Positions 1-7,390 of a stretch of DNA of 11,492 nucleotides are shown in pieces (position 1 is the stretch's first letter; every line of letters begins with the position of its first letter). Made by a program: the position numbers and the translations under genes. This DNA is from JBBDRV01 sp040905285 (GTDB lineage Bacteria; Bacteroidota; Rhodothermia; Balneolales; Balneolaceae): positions 1 to 11,492 of the forward strand of contig JBBDRV010000030.1 of assembly GCA_040905285.1 (NCBI GenBank), given 5' to 3'. The notes beneath the pieces are model-generated. The model was not told where the DNA came from and searched no databases. It saw only the letters and a list, made by a program, of their open reading frames with translations.

Positions 1-542
1 CGGAAATTGACAAGATTTCCATCATTGATAAAAAGATGTTTGCTGTGAGTTCCCGGCAGGAGGCAGATTCCGTGATCCAGCGAGTACTGATCAGATAATC
101 CCAGAACCTGAACCTCCTCCCCTCTCATCACATCTTCCTCACCGGAGACTCCGGAGATGAGAAGCATGGGGTGGGGGAGAGTTTCTGAAGGAGCGAATGT
201 ACGTGTAATCAGATTCGGCTTCTCCAGAGAGAGGGGAAGGCCGGCATAGGGCAGCTCACAGAGACCGATACTCGAACTGGCCATGCCGGAGACAAGAATC
301 GGAAGCCCGTCGATCTCAATGTCGGAACGACGAGCAAGCAGTTCTGTTTTCTCACGAAGCAGTGAACGCATCAAACCGGACTTCTCTTCTGCCGGCCGGG
401 TTTTCGTAAGTCGCAATCCGACGGACCGGATGCCGTCGCTGTCCTGAATATGACAGAGAGATTCACCGGTGGAGGCATTCACCAGGTGCAGGCGAAAGGA
501 GCTGGTTCCCCAGTCGCATCCCAGAAAGTGAGGTGTTGTCAT
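1..542 (-). CDS. dgoK: 2-dehydro-3-deoxygalactonokinase, C-terminus beyond the window
   Basis: This is the N-terminal 180 codons of a DgoK-type sugar-acid kinase; the gene runs off the left edge. DgoK phosphorylates 2-keto-3-deoxy-galactonate with ATP in the cytoplasm, giving the substrate of a KDPGal aldolase. The start is ATG at 540-542, followed by MTTPHFLGCDWGTSSFRL, the phosphate-loop-like DWGTS motif at residues 10-14 that opens DgoK proteins. Further on I see LVSGMASSS-type and LISGVSGEED segments and an LPGTHSKH motif near residue 170, all in the order expected for the family. About 180 of roughly 300-330 residues are present. No Shine-Dalgarno motif precedes the ATG. It is separated from the upstream hydrolase gene by 195 bp, so it may have its own promoter. 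The family is clear; the exact substrate (KDGal or a related keto-deoxy acid) is inferred from the family. Confidence 0.88.
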   Translation of the reverse strand, partial: MTTPHFLGCDWGTSSFRLHLVNASTGESLCHIQDSDGIRSVGLRLTKTRPAEEKSGLMRSLLREKTELLARRSDIEIDGLPILVSGMASSSIGLCELPYAGLPLSLEKPNLITRTFAPSETLPHPMLLISGVSGEEDVMRGEEVQVLGLSDQYSLDHGICLLPGTHSKHLFINDGNLVNF

Positions 543-737
543 CGTTTATGGTTTGGATGTGGTCTGAAGTGCAGTGAAATTGCAGGAAAATCCATCGATT
601 TAAAATACTCGTATTGCAGTCGTTTTGAATGCAATAATCCGATTCACGCACCACGAAATACCTTAAATTTCATGAACGGATTCTAAAATCATTTTCTTTA
701 CACTACTGGTATTTTGTCGGATACTAACAGGAGATTT
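543..737 (-). promoter_or_regulatory. 195-bp gap before dgoK with a candidate operator
   Basis: This is the longest gap between the sugar-acid genes and is AT-rich. It contains an inverted repeat, ATTGCA at 613-618 and TGCAAT at 630-635, separated by 11 bases, about 70 bp upstream of the dgoK start. That geometry suits a dimeric regulator (LacI or GntR type). A second, looser repeat pairs AAATACC (656-662) with GGTATTT (708-714). No hairpin followed by a T-run is evident for the hydrolase gene that ends at 738. A separate promoter for dgoK is plausible but not demonstrated. Confidence 0.3.
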
Positions 738-1592
738 TTAATCGTATGCCCTGGCGTTCTGGCGTGATTCTCCCAGCCCGTCAATCCCCAGCTCCACAAC
801 ATCGCCGGGGCTCAGAAACCGGGGCGGATCAAAACCAAGACCGACACCCGCAGGAGTTCCCGTGGAGATAATATCCCCCGGATGCAGGGTCATGAACTCG
901 GAGAGATGGCTGACAAGATAGGGGATCTGAAAAATGAGCTTGTTCGTATTGCCGTCCTGCGTCAGCTCTCCGTTCACCCTGAGCCACAAGCGCCGGTTAT
1001 GGATGTCCTCAATTTCATCCCTGGTCACCAGATACGGCCCCAGCGGTGCAAACGTGTCGCAGCTTTTTCCTTTCACCCACTGTCCGCCACGATCGAACTG
1101 GAATGCACGTTCGCTGTAATCGTTATGCAGAACATATCCCGCTACATAGTCCATAGCTTCATCTTCAGAGACGTAGGATGCTTTTTTGCCAATCACAACA
1201 GCCAGTTCCACCTCCCAGTCGGTTTTTTTACTGTTTTTCGGTATTACCAGGTCGTCGTTGGGTCCACAGATTGAAGAGGTGGCTTTAAAAAAAATGATAG
1301 GCTCCTCAGGAATATCCATGCCACCTTCCCGCGCATGATCTTCATAATTCAGCCCGATACAAACCAGCTTGCCCGGCTCAAATACCGGTGTACCGAGCCG
1401 TGTATTCCTGTCGACAACCGGAGCTGCATTCCTGTTGTCATTCACCCATTTTTCCAGTCCCTCAAGACCACCGTTCCGGAAAAACTGACGATCAAAATCA
1501 TCGGTATAGTCACTGACATCCAATCGCCTCCCATCAGAAAGCTCCACACCGGGTTTTTCTTTTCCGGCGCTGCCAAAACGTAGTAGTTTCAT
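738..1592 (-). CDS. FAH-family hydrolase, probably 2,4-diketo-3-deoxy-L-fuconate hydrolase type
   Basis: A 284-residue cytoplasmic fumarylacetoacetate-hydrolase-fold protein. Visible family features are the short N-terminal domain, then IGLNYEDHARE (79-89), the metal-ligand pair in WEVELAVVIG (E127 and E129) with D158 in HNDYSERAFQ, GKSCDTFAPLGP (175-186), and the terminal GTPAGVG loop (245-251). Family members cleave carbon-carbon bonds of beta-diketo acids using a divalent metal. The subgroup with this N-terminus and length includes 2,4-diketo-3-deoxy-L-fuconate hydrolases, which give pyruvate plus lactate; such proteins are often labelled ureidoglycolate lyase. The SDR gene lies 18 bp upstream, which matches the preceding dehydrogenase step of the non-phosphorylating L-fucose/L-rhamnose routes. 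The start is ATG at 1590-1592 in an A/T-rich leader without a Shine-Dalgarno motif; the stop is TAA. Fold certain, substrate inferred from the neighbour. Confidence 0.88.
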   Translation of the reverse strand: MKLLRFGSAGKEKPGVELSDGRRLDVSDYTDDFDRQFFRNGGLEGLEKWVNDNRNAAPVVDRNTRLGTPVFEPGKLVCIGLNYEDHAREGGMDIPEEPIIFFKATSSICGPNDDLVIPKNSKKTDWEVELAVVIGKKASYVSEDEAMDYVAGYVLHNDYSERAFQFDRGGQWVKGKSCDTFAPLGPYLVTRDEIEDIHNRRLWLRVNGELTQDGNTNKLIFQIPYLVSHLSEFMTLHPGDIISTGTPAGVGLGFDPPRFLSPGDVVELGIDGLGESRQNARAYD

Positions 1593-1610
1593 ACGAACAG
1601 TTATTTTTAG

Positions 1611-2399
1611 TTAGGTATTCAGTTTAATAAACCCGCCGTCAATCGGGTAATTGGTACCCGTGGTAAAGCCCGCTTCATCAGAACAGAGATACAGAGCCAG
1701 CCAGGCGATTTCCTCGGGTCTACCCATTCTGCCAATCGGCTGTGTTCCCGACAGTTTTTCAAACATCTCCTTTTCCTGTCCCGGATAATTGTTCTTCAGA
1801 TAACCGTCGACAAACGGGGTATGGACCCGGGCCGGGGAGACGGCGTTGCATCGGATATTCGCTTCCAGATAATCTTTTGCGATGGAGTAGGTCATGGACA
1901 AGACAGCCCCCTTGCTCATGGAATAGGCAAACCGGTCGGCAATACCCAGACCCGCTACAATAGAAGCCATATTCAGAATCACACCCCCGCCTGATCGTTT
2001 CATCCTGTCAACCGCCGCATAGGAACAGTTATAGACGCCTTTGACATTGACCGCATAGACGCTGTCAAAATCCTCTTCCGTGGTTTCCTCCAGCTTGCCG
2101 ATATGAGCGCGTCCGGCATTGTTGACAAGGATGTCCAGACGTTCCCGATGTTGAAAGACATTGTTAAAGGCTTTCAGAACCGCTTGCTGATCGGTCACAT
2201 CCAGCTGGTGGAAGGTTGCCTTTCCGCCGCCGGCAGAAATTTGTTCCACAACGTCTTCCCCCTCCGGCTGATCCAGATCTAGAATATGCACGTCTGCTCC
2301 CTGCCGTGCAAACAAAATCGCAATACTTTTGCCGATACCTCTGGAAGCTCCGGTAACAACTGCCGTTTTATCCTTTAAAGAAAATAGAGACATGATCAT
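1611..2399 (-). CDS. SDR-family dehydrogenase, probably 2-keto-3-deoxy sugar-acid dehydrogenase
   Basis: A 262-residue classical short-chain dehydrogenase. It has the cofactor motif TGASRGIG (16-23), an aspartate at the end of the second strand (D41) favouring NAD over NADP, NNAG (93-96), N118, the catalytic serine S146, and YSMSK (Y159, K163). The C-terminal GTNYPIDGGF is typical. It should oxidise a hydroxyl of a small substrate in the cytoplasm. Placed directly before an FAH-family hydrolase (18-bp gap), it best fits a 2-keto-3-deoxy-L-fuconate (or related) 4-dehydrogenase, whose diketo product the hydrolase would split. Two ATGs six bases apart (2397-2399 and 2391-2393) are possible starts; the first is used here. 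The BASS transporter gene ends 29 bp upstream. Family certain; substrate assignment is inference. Confidence 0.88.
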   Translation of the reverse strand: MIMSLFSLKDKTAVVTGASRGIGKSIAILFARQGADVHILDLDQPEGEDVVEQISAGGGKATFHQLDVTDQQAVLKAFNNVFQHRERLDILVNNAGRAHIGKLEETTEEDFDSVYAVNVKGVYNCSYAAVDRMKRSGGGVILNMASIVAGLGIADRFAYSMSKGAVLSMTYSIAKDYLEANIRCNAVSPARVHTPFVDGYLKNNYPGQEKEMFEKLSGTQPIGRMGRPEEIAWLALYLCSDEAGFTTGTNYPIDGGFIKLNT

Positions 2400-2428
2400 T
2401 CTGTTCAGTTAATGCCGGTCGTTTTGAT

Positions 2429-3571
2429 TTAATTACTCCTGTTTTCAACAGCCATATTTATTTCGACAGGGGGAATAACCTCTTTTTCATTATCCGGCTG
2501 TCGATCTCTCCACCAGTTCGCAAGAATGGATCCCGAAATATCCATCCATGTTCCGAAAACAGCTGGAAACAGGCCCATTGTGGCGGCCCGACCCATATCT
2601 GATGCAATCCCCGCGGCCATCCCTCCATTTTGCATGCCAACTTCAAAGGCAATGGTACGGCTGTCCATCTTGTTCATCCTGAAGAGACGACAGCCCCAAT
2701 AGCCAAGAAAATATCCCGCCGCGTTGTGAATGGCTGCCGCAATCAGAAGAAGAAGACCGATCGAAAGCAGACTGTCCCGTCCTGCAGCAACGATAACGGC
2801 GATAATAACAACATTTGCAGCCATCGCAACGACCGGCATTAAATCATGCAGCCATTTCACCCTGCCGCGAAATAGTCGGTTGAAAACCAGTCCTGCAATC
2901 ACCGGCAGAATGATCATTTTCAGAATGCTGATCATCATGCTGTAGAATTCAATCGGCACCATTTGTCCGGCCAGCAGCTGCATCAGGAACGGAGTCATTA
3001 ATGGTGCCAGAAGCGTCGCAAAAGCTGTCAGGGTTACAGACAGGGCCAGGTTACCATTGGATATAAAGGCCATTACATTGGATGAGACCCCACTGGGAGA
3101 CGATCCGATCAGCACAATGCCGGCGGCGATTTCCGCAGGAAACCCCATCAACAAGGCGAGCGTAATTCCGATCACCGGCATAATGGTAAACTGGCAGGAA
3201 AGACCGACAAGGACGCCCCTGGGCATTTTGACAACACCCGCAAAATCCTGCAGGCTCATTGCCGTTCCCATTCCGAACATAATGATCTGTATGAGAGGAA
3301 CGATTAGCCGTTCCGTATCGAAATCCCCGATCCGGACCATGTATTCCGGGTAGAACATGGCGAGAGCTGCAGCTGCCAGAACCCAGACGGTAAATGCAAA
3401 CCCTTTCAGAGCCGGAAATCCCCTGATTCCCACAAGAAGAAACAGAAAGAAAAAGATCATCGGTATTCCCGCTTCCGACATGTTCCCTGTAAGAATCATT
3501 CCGGTAATTCCTGTCAGGAACATGCCGGCCAGGATCAAACTGCCGCTGTATTTTTTATTTGACTGATTCAT
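2429..3571 (-). CDS. BASS-family (bile acid:sodium symporter-like) transporter with extended N-terminus
   Basis: A 380-residue polytopic inner-membrane protein. Hallmarks of the BASS superfamily are FGMGTAMSLQDF around residues 98-110, the crossing-helix segment GSSPSGVSSNVMAFISNGN, and EVGMQNGGMA near the C-terminus. These transporters move organic anions (bile acids, pyruvate, pantoate, other carboxylates), usually with sodium. Family members are mostly 290-330 residues and begin at the helix that here starts near residue 58; this protein carries two extra predicted helices in front (about 11-29 and 34-52). The cytoplasmic tail is polar. It sits between genes for exported enzymes and genes for cytoplasmic sugar-acid enzymes, so it probably imports the carboxylate product. 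The start is ATG at 3569-3571, preceded only by a weak CCGGA. Family confident; cargo unknown. Confidence 0.87.
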   Translation of the reverse strand: MNQSNKKYSGSLILAGMFLTGITGMILTGNMSEAGIPMIFFFLFLLVGIRGFPALKGFAFTVWVLAAAALAMFYPEYMVRIGDFDTERLIVPLIQIIMFGMGTAMSLQDFAGVVKMPRGVLVGLSCQFTIMPVIGITLALLMGFPAEIAAGIVLIGSSPSGVSSNVMAFISNGNLALSVTLTAFATLLAPLMTPFLMQLLAGQMVPIEFYSMMISILKMIILPVIAGLVFNRLFRGRVKWLHDLMPVVAMAANVVIIAVIVAAGRDSLLSIGLLLLIAAAIHNAAGYFLGYWGCRLFRMNKMDSRTIAFEVGMQNGGMAAGIASDMGRAATMGLFPAVFGTWMDISGSILANWWRDRQPDNEKEVIPPVEINMAVENRSN

Positions 3572-3618
3572 TCCGGTTGTCTTTCAAATCTCTCCGTGTG
3601 GCTGTGATTTCAGAAAAA

Positions 3619-4158
3619 CTAGTCGTGAAGCTCTACAATCATTTCGATTTCAACCGGAATGCCGTAGGGCAGAGAACCCATCCCAAGGGCAGACCGTGCA
3701 TGTTTTCCCCTTTCACCAAACACCTCCACCATCAGGTCAGAAAATCCGTTGATGACCTCCGGTTGCCTTTCAAAATCCGGATCGGCATTCACAACGCCCA
3801 GAACCTTCACCAGCCGCTTTACCTTGTTCAGATCATCGATCTCCTCCTTCAGTGCAGACAACAGATCAATCCCCGTCAGCCGGGCCGCTTCATACCCCTT
3901 TTCAACAGTCAGGTCCCGTCCGAGCTTCCCCGTGATAAAGCTCCCGTCTTTCTGCACTGGCCCTCGCCCCGAAAGATAGATCATGTTGTCGACACGTACG
4001 GCCCCTACAAAATTTGCGGTGGGTTTTTCCGGTGTCCGTAATTCGATTCCCAGATCCCGGATACGCTGTTCGGCATCTGTACCACCCGATGTTTCCGATA
4101 TCCCCTGTGTACAGGAATAGGTAAAGAGCAGGAATAAACCGATTGTGAGATATTTCAT
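3619..4158 (-). CDS. RidA/YjgF-family protein with lipoprotein-like signal peptide
   Basis: A 179-residue protein. Residues 1-15 form a signal peptide (MKYLTIGLFLLFTYS) followed by Cys16, a loose lipobox, then a low-complexity linker and a RidA-like domain from about residue 30. The domain shows LYLSG-type strand residues around 60-65, GKLGRDLT (78-84), VKVLGVVN (117-124), and HARSALG with R155, which aligns with the carboxylate-binding arginine of RidA; E171 in VEIEM is also kept. RidA proteins are normally cytoplasmic and hydrolyse reactive imines/enamines or act as deaminases in catabolic pathways. An exported, probably lipid-anchored version is unusual and agrees with the four exported proteins encoded upstream. 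The ATG (4156-4158) follows an A/T-rich stretch. The BASS gene follows after 47 bp. Fold confident; lipidation moderately likely because the -3 residue is Thr; substrate unknown. Confidence 0.86.
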   Translation of the reverse strand: MKYLTIGLFLLFTYSCTQGISETSGGTDAEQRIRDLGIELRTPEKPTANFVGAVRVDNMIYLSGRGPVQKDGSFITGKLGRDLTVEKGYEAARLTGIDLLSALKEEIDDLNKVKRLVKVLGVVNADPDFERQPEVINGFSDLMVEVFGERGKHARSALGMGSLPYGIPVEIEMIVELHD

Positions 4159-4302
4159 TGATTTTTATTTAAGTTCAAAAAGTGTTGTAAACGCCTGATT
4201 ACCAGCCCGGCTGTCTACTTCGTCAAAGATACGGCAGGGTAGAGATTTTCCAGAGACACAAGAGGCTGTACAGTGAAAAGGTTTGAATTGCATAGCTGTG
4301 TA
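4159..4302 (-). other. 144-bp gap between M81 and RidA genes
   Basis: This is the largest gap inside the run of exported-protein genes. I see no coding sequence and no hairpin followed by a T-run for the upstream gene. It contains an 11-bp dyad, CAGCC-C-GGCTG (4203-4213), and an A/T-rich stretch just before the RidA start. Read on the minus strand, TTTACA about 14 bases before TAAATA could be a weak promoter, but spacing and matches are poor. An internal promoter or a processing site here is possible and unproven. Confidence 0.25.
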
Positions 4303-5976
4303 TTACCAATCGTTAATTCCCCAGATTCCACTGCGGACATGCCGGTAGACGAAACGGTCGGGATTGACAGCGGTTACACCCGGACTGTCTACGGGTATCA
4401 TCAGGGAGGTAATGGGCTCGTACGCCGCACGAGGTGCGATTGCTCCCTTGGCAACAATGATCTTCTGCCGGTCGATGTAAACCCCGTTGGAAATCAACTG
4501 GTGTTCACTGTTGGGACTGGACGGCTGTTTTGTGATCAGCAACAGATTCGGCTCTTCCAGTGTTGACCCGTCGACATGGATAACAGCTGTATGGCTCATG
4601 TTCCACATGGCTGTGCCTCCGTGCCGAACTTCCGGTTCATAATACTTTCCCGCATGCAGGGAACGCACATGCCCTTTAACGCATACAGGCTCGCCGTGCA
4701 TGTCATCGGTCTTGCCCCCTACCTCAAAATCGAATGCTCCTTCGATGCCGGCCCTTTCGGCAACTTCATATGCCTCAGGATCAGAAATAACCATCACCCA
4801 TCCACGGGCATCCTGCTTCAGCAACTCCTCCAGCAGGAATGTGCTGTCTCCGGTGGATCCGCCACCGATATTGTCACCCATATCTATCAACAGTACAGGT
4901 CTGCCATCATGATCCATGGCCATTTTCACGGCTTCTGCAGGGGTCGGCTGGTCAAGAATCGTCTGTTCACGTGTCGCCCATACCATATCGGAAAGACGAT
5001 CTGCCTCCCGACGGGCAAGATCAGGATCATTATCAGTGACCACAACAGCGGTCGGGCCCATTTCCGGTACGTCTGCATATTGGTATCCTCCGGAAACACT
5101 GACAGCCAGAATATTTTTATCTTCTTCCAGTCGCTTGCTTTCGCTGGTGATCGGCAAAAACGGATCATTGAAGGTGGACTGGAACACGATGTTGTACACC
5201 ATCGGTGGTTTTGCCATGGCCTGCGTGGGATTTACGTCACCCCTGATCATTTTCGCCATGATCTCTGCCGCCTGATATCCCCGGGCATAGGTATCGACAT
5301 GTGGATTTTCCTTGAACGTAATCAGTACATCGGAATCCTCGACAATGGACGGGGCAATGTTCGCATGATAGTCATGTGTAACAATAACAGGCATATCCGG
5401 ACCGAATTCATCTCTTACCCGCCGCACAATCTCTGCATCACCACTGGGAAAGCTTTCGACGACCATGGCTCCGTGAAGATGTAAAATGATCCCGTCGAGA
5501 TCCGGCCCCTCATGAAGCTGTCTGATCAGCTCTTCCATCAACGTTTCGAATGCCTCGTCGGTCACCGGTCCCATGGGCCGGGTTCCGGAGAGCAGGCCCG
5601 GGTACAGGCGCAGACCATGGTCTCCGGCGGCATCAATATAGCCGGCTTCACGGGTATTCGGATCCGATTCGTTGAAAAATCTCCTGGCCCGTTCCTCCGG
5701 ATCTTCATTGAACTGAACGTTGAACTGGTCCAGGCCTGCTTTCTGAATACTGAATGAATTAGACTCATGCCAGATCCCCGTGACAGCAACCACCGGTTGA
5801 TTCTCCGGTTGAGTTGTTTTGGACAGGGCAGACAGGCCTGCTGTCTTATCACCTGCCTCCTGTTCAGACCCGGTATGGCTTTTCCCCGGCTGGCCGGCAC
5901 CCATTCCGCCTGTGAACAAAAACGCCAGCAGTGCAGCTGATAGCGGTATGACTCCCGATATATACCTGATATTCAT
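4303..5976 (-). CDS. Exported M81-family metallopeptidase (MlrC-like)
   Basis: A 557-residue protein with an N-terminal hydrophobic signal (about 8-25), a Ser/Thr/Glu-rich linker to residue 60, then a full M81/MlrC two-domain body. Motifs in order: GIWHESNSFS (H70, E71), ILHLHGAMV (164-172), THDYHAN (D202, H204), ENPHVDTYARGY (H226, D228), then the C-terminal domain with DMGDNIGGGSTGDSTF (365-380) and GGKTD. The D-x-H and following His 22 residues later match the zinc-ligand pattern I recall for MlrC. MlrC finishes microcystin breakdown by cleaving a small peptide; most M81 members have unknown amide substrates and are cytoplasmic, so the signal peptide is notable. The ATG (5974-5976) follows a run of A residues. 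The Tat gene lies 28 bp upstream. Family confident; export likely; substrate unknown. Confidence 0.88.
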   Translation of the reverse strand: MNIRYISGVIPLSAALLAFLFTGGMGAGQPGKSHTGSEQEAGDKTAGLSALSKTTQPENQPVVAVTGIWHESNSFSIQKAGLDQFNVQFNEDPEERARRFFNESDPNTREAGYIDAAGDHGLRLYPGLLSGTRPMGPVTDEAFETLMEELIRQLHEGPDLDGIILHLHGAMVVESFPSGDAEIVRRVRDEFGPDMPVIVTHDYHANIAPSIVEDSDVLITFKENPHVDTYARGYQAAEIMAKMIRGDVNPTQAMAKPPMVYNIVFQSTFNDPFLPITSESKRLEEDKNILAVSVSGGYQYADVPEMGPTAVVVTDNDPDLARREADRLSDMVWATREQTILDQPTPAEAVKMAMDHDGRPVLLIDMGDNIGGGSTGDSTFLLEELLKQDARGWVMVISDPEAYEVAERAGIEGAFDFEVGGKTDDMHGEPVCVKGHVRSLHAGKYYEPEVRHGGTAMWNMSHTAVIHVDGSTLEEPNLLLITKQPSSPNSEHQLISNGVYIDRQKIIVAKGAIAPRAAYEPITSLMIPVDSPGVTAVNPDRFVYRHVRSGIWGINDW

Positions 5977-6004
5977 GGCTGATTTCTTTTTTTGTTATTC
6001 CTGT

Positions 6005-7351
6005 TCAGGATCTGTAACTGTCGGGTATGATAAAATCATACTCCTCGTAGCCTTCCGGCGGCCACGGTCCGGTACTTGCGCCGGTCGGCCTTGGATTCGG
6101 AGGCAATATGGCATATCCATCCTCGGCCGTATAGCGGATATTCAAAAACGGCGTTTTCCTGACCGTTTCTCCTTCGGCTATGGAGCGGATTCCCATGTCG
6201 ATCATACCGCTGGTCAGCAGGTTCCGTTCAATCGGTACCGGTGGTTTGCCCCCGCTGGTGATGAATTTCTGAATATTGAGGGTCAAATAGCTGAAATGGG
6301 AGGCCTGGACACTACTGTTGAGGACAAATTCCGTAGCCACCGTCTCACCGTCGGCTTCTGCTGCATAAGCCCAATTATTGTTTACATACTCATCCAGCAT
6401 CAGAATGGCCCCTTTCAGGCCGTCATTGTACTGAATGATCAGAGCCCGGGGATTGCTGACGATCTCCCTCATGTTTCCGGTCTCTTTGTCCCTGATGCTG
6501 TCACAGGCAGCATGAACCAGATCCTCGGAAATGCGTCCTTCATCCATTGCCTGCCAGACGGCGTCGCCCTCCAGCCCCTGGATACTGGCCACACCGGTTT
6601 CCCCTCCCGCCCGGCGCTCCACCATACACTGCAGAATCTCCAGAACATGATGCCCGTAGGCATCCATGGAAGCATACCCGATCGCCACCGCTTCGGTGAT
6701 TTCAGTTCCAAGCGGATGGATCAGCCCGGGATCTCTCCAGGCGTAGGGGAGGGAGGATCCCGCCATCATCGGTACATTAAGCTCCCTGGCACGGTCATAA
6801 ATCCATTTGCTGTCCAGCCAGCTGTACGCCAGGTGCTTGTCATGAAAAACCGGTACCGACCGGTTGCTGGCATCAAACACACGAAACACCTGCTCGATAT
6901 AGTTCAGTCGCGGATACATTTTTACCCCCAGCCGGCTCCGGGCATAGTCCCCGTGTTCCCCTACATAAATGACTGCATCCACAGCCAGTTCCTCTCCGCC
7001 CAGGGTCAGGGCATCTGCAATCGTGGGATAAACCGGGACACCGTTCATGTCCGCAATTCGAACTCCTGTGTCATTCGACCCGATCTGGTCAATCCACATG
7101 GAGACGATATCCACTTCCGGAGGAATCAAACCGTCATCCGCAGGAATTCCAATAAAAAGCTTGGTGCCGATAACGTCCGCGTGCGCCCGGTTGCGGTAGA
7201 TGTTGGCAAGGAAAGCAACCCGGGGTTTCTGTTTCCGGACGACATTCATACCAAATCCGGTCTGCAGCATTCCCGGTGCCATTGTAAAACCTGCTGCCGT
7301 CAGTGCAGATTTTTTCAAAAAATCCCGCCGGGTATTTGTTCGTTTCGTCAT
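6005..7351 (-). CDS. Tat-exported protein of unknown function
   Basis: A 448-residue protein opening with a clear twin-arginine signal, TRRDFLKKSALTAAG (R8, R9), so it should be exported folded. I recognise the body as a family seen in Planctomycetes and related bacteria without an assigned function. Recurrent-looking motifs are RAHADVIGTKL (55-65), a VYPTIADALTLGG segment (107-119), YVGEHGDYARS (129-139), VFHDKHLAYSW (168-178), MAGSSLPYAWR (196-206), QCMVERRAGGETG (241-253) and IERNLLTSGMIDMG (374-387). It carries many conserved His, Asp and Glu residues, but I see no GxGxxG cofactor loop, so a Gfo/Idh-type oxidoreductase is not supported. It lies between the GGT-fold gene (39 bp upstream) and the M81 gene (28 bp downstream), almost certainly co-transcribed. 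Role: probably an enzyme in the same extracytoplasmic pathway; reaction unknown. Confidence 0.82.
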   Translation of the reverse strand: MTKRTNTRRDFLKKSALTAAGFTMAPGMLQTGFGMNVVRKQKPRVAFLANIYRNRAHADVIGTKLFIGIPADDGLIPPEVDIVSMWIDQIGSNDTGVRIADMNGVPVYPTIADALTLGGEELAVDAVIYVGEHGDYARSRLGVKMYPRLNYIEQVFRVFDASNRSVPVFHDKHLAYSWLDSKWIYDRARELNVPMMAGSSLPYAWRDPGLIHPLGTEITEAVAIGYASMDAYGHHVLEILQCMVERRAGGETGVASIQGLEGDAVWQAMDEGRISEDLVHAACDSIRDKETGNMREIVSNPRALIIQYNDGLKGAILMLDEYVNNNWAYAAEADGETVATEFVLNSSVQASHFSYLTLNIQKFITSGGKPPVPIERNLLTSGMIDMGIRSIAEGETVRKTPFLNIRYTAEDGYAILPPNPRPTGASTGPWPPEGYEEYDFIIPDSYRS

Positions 7352-7390
7352 AATCGGTCCGCTTTGTGTTGATGTTTAACTTCCCTGATA

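Noticed and set aside
4303..4305. Rho-independent terminator after the M81 gene
   Set aside because: No stem followed by a T-run is present in the 144-bp gap.
4576..5484. Plus-strand open frame of 302 codons antisense to the M81 gene
   Set aside because: No family features; the M81 motifs on the other strand explain the sequence.
5819..7372. Plus-strand open frame of 517 codons antisense to the Tat gene
   Set aside because: Its translation has no recognisable motif and is rich in unlikely residues, while the minus strand has a clear Tat signal and family motifs. Long antisense frames are expected from the codon phase here.
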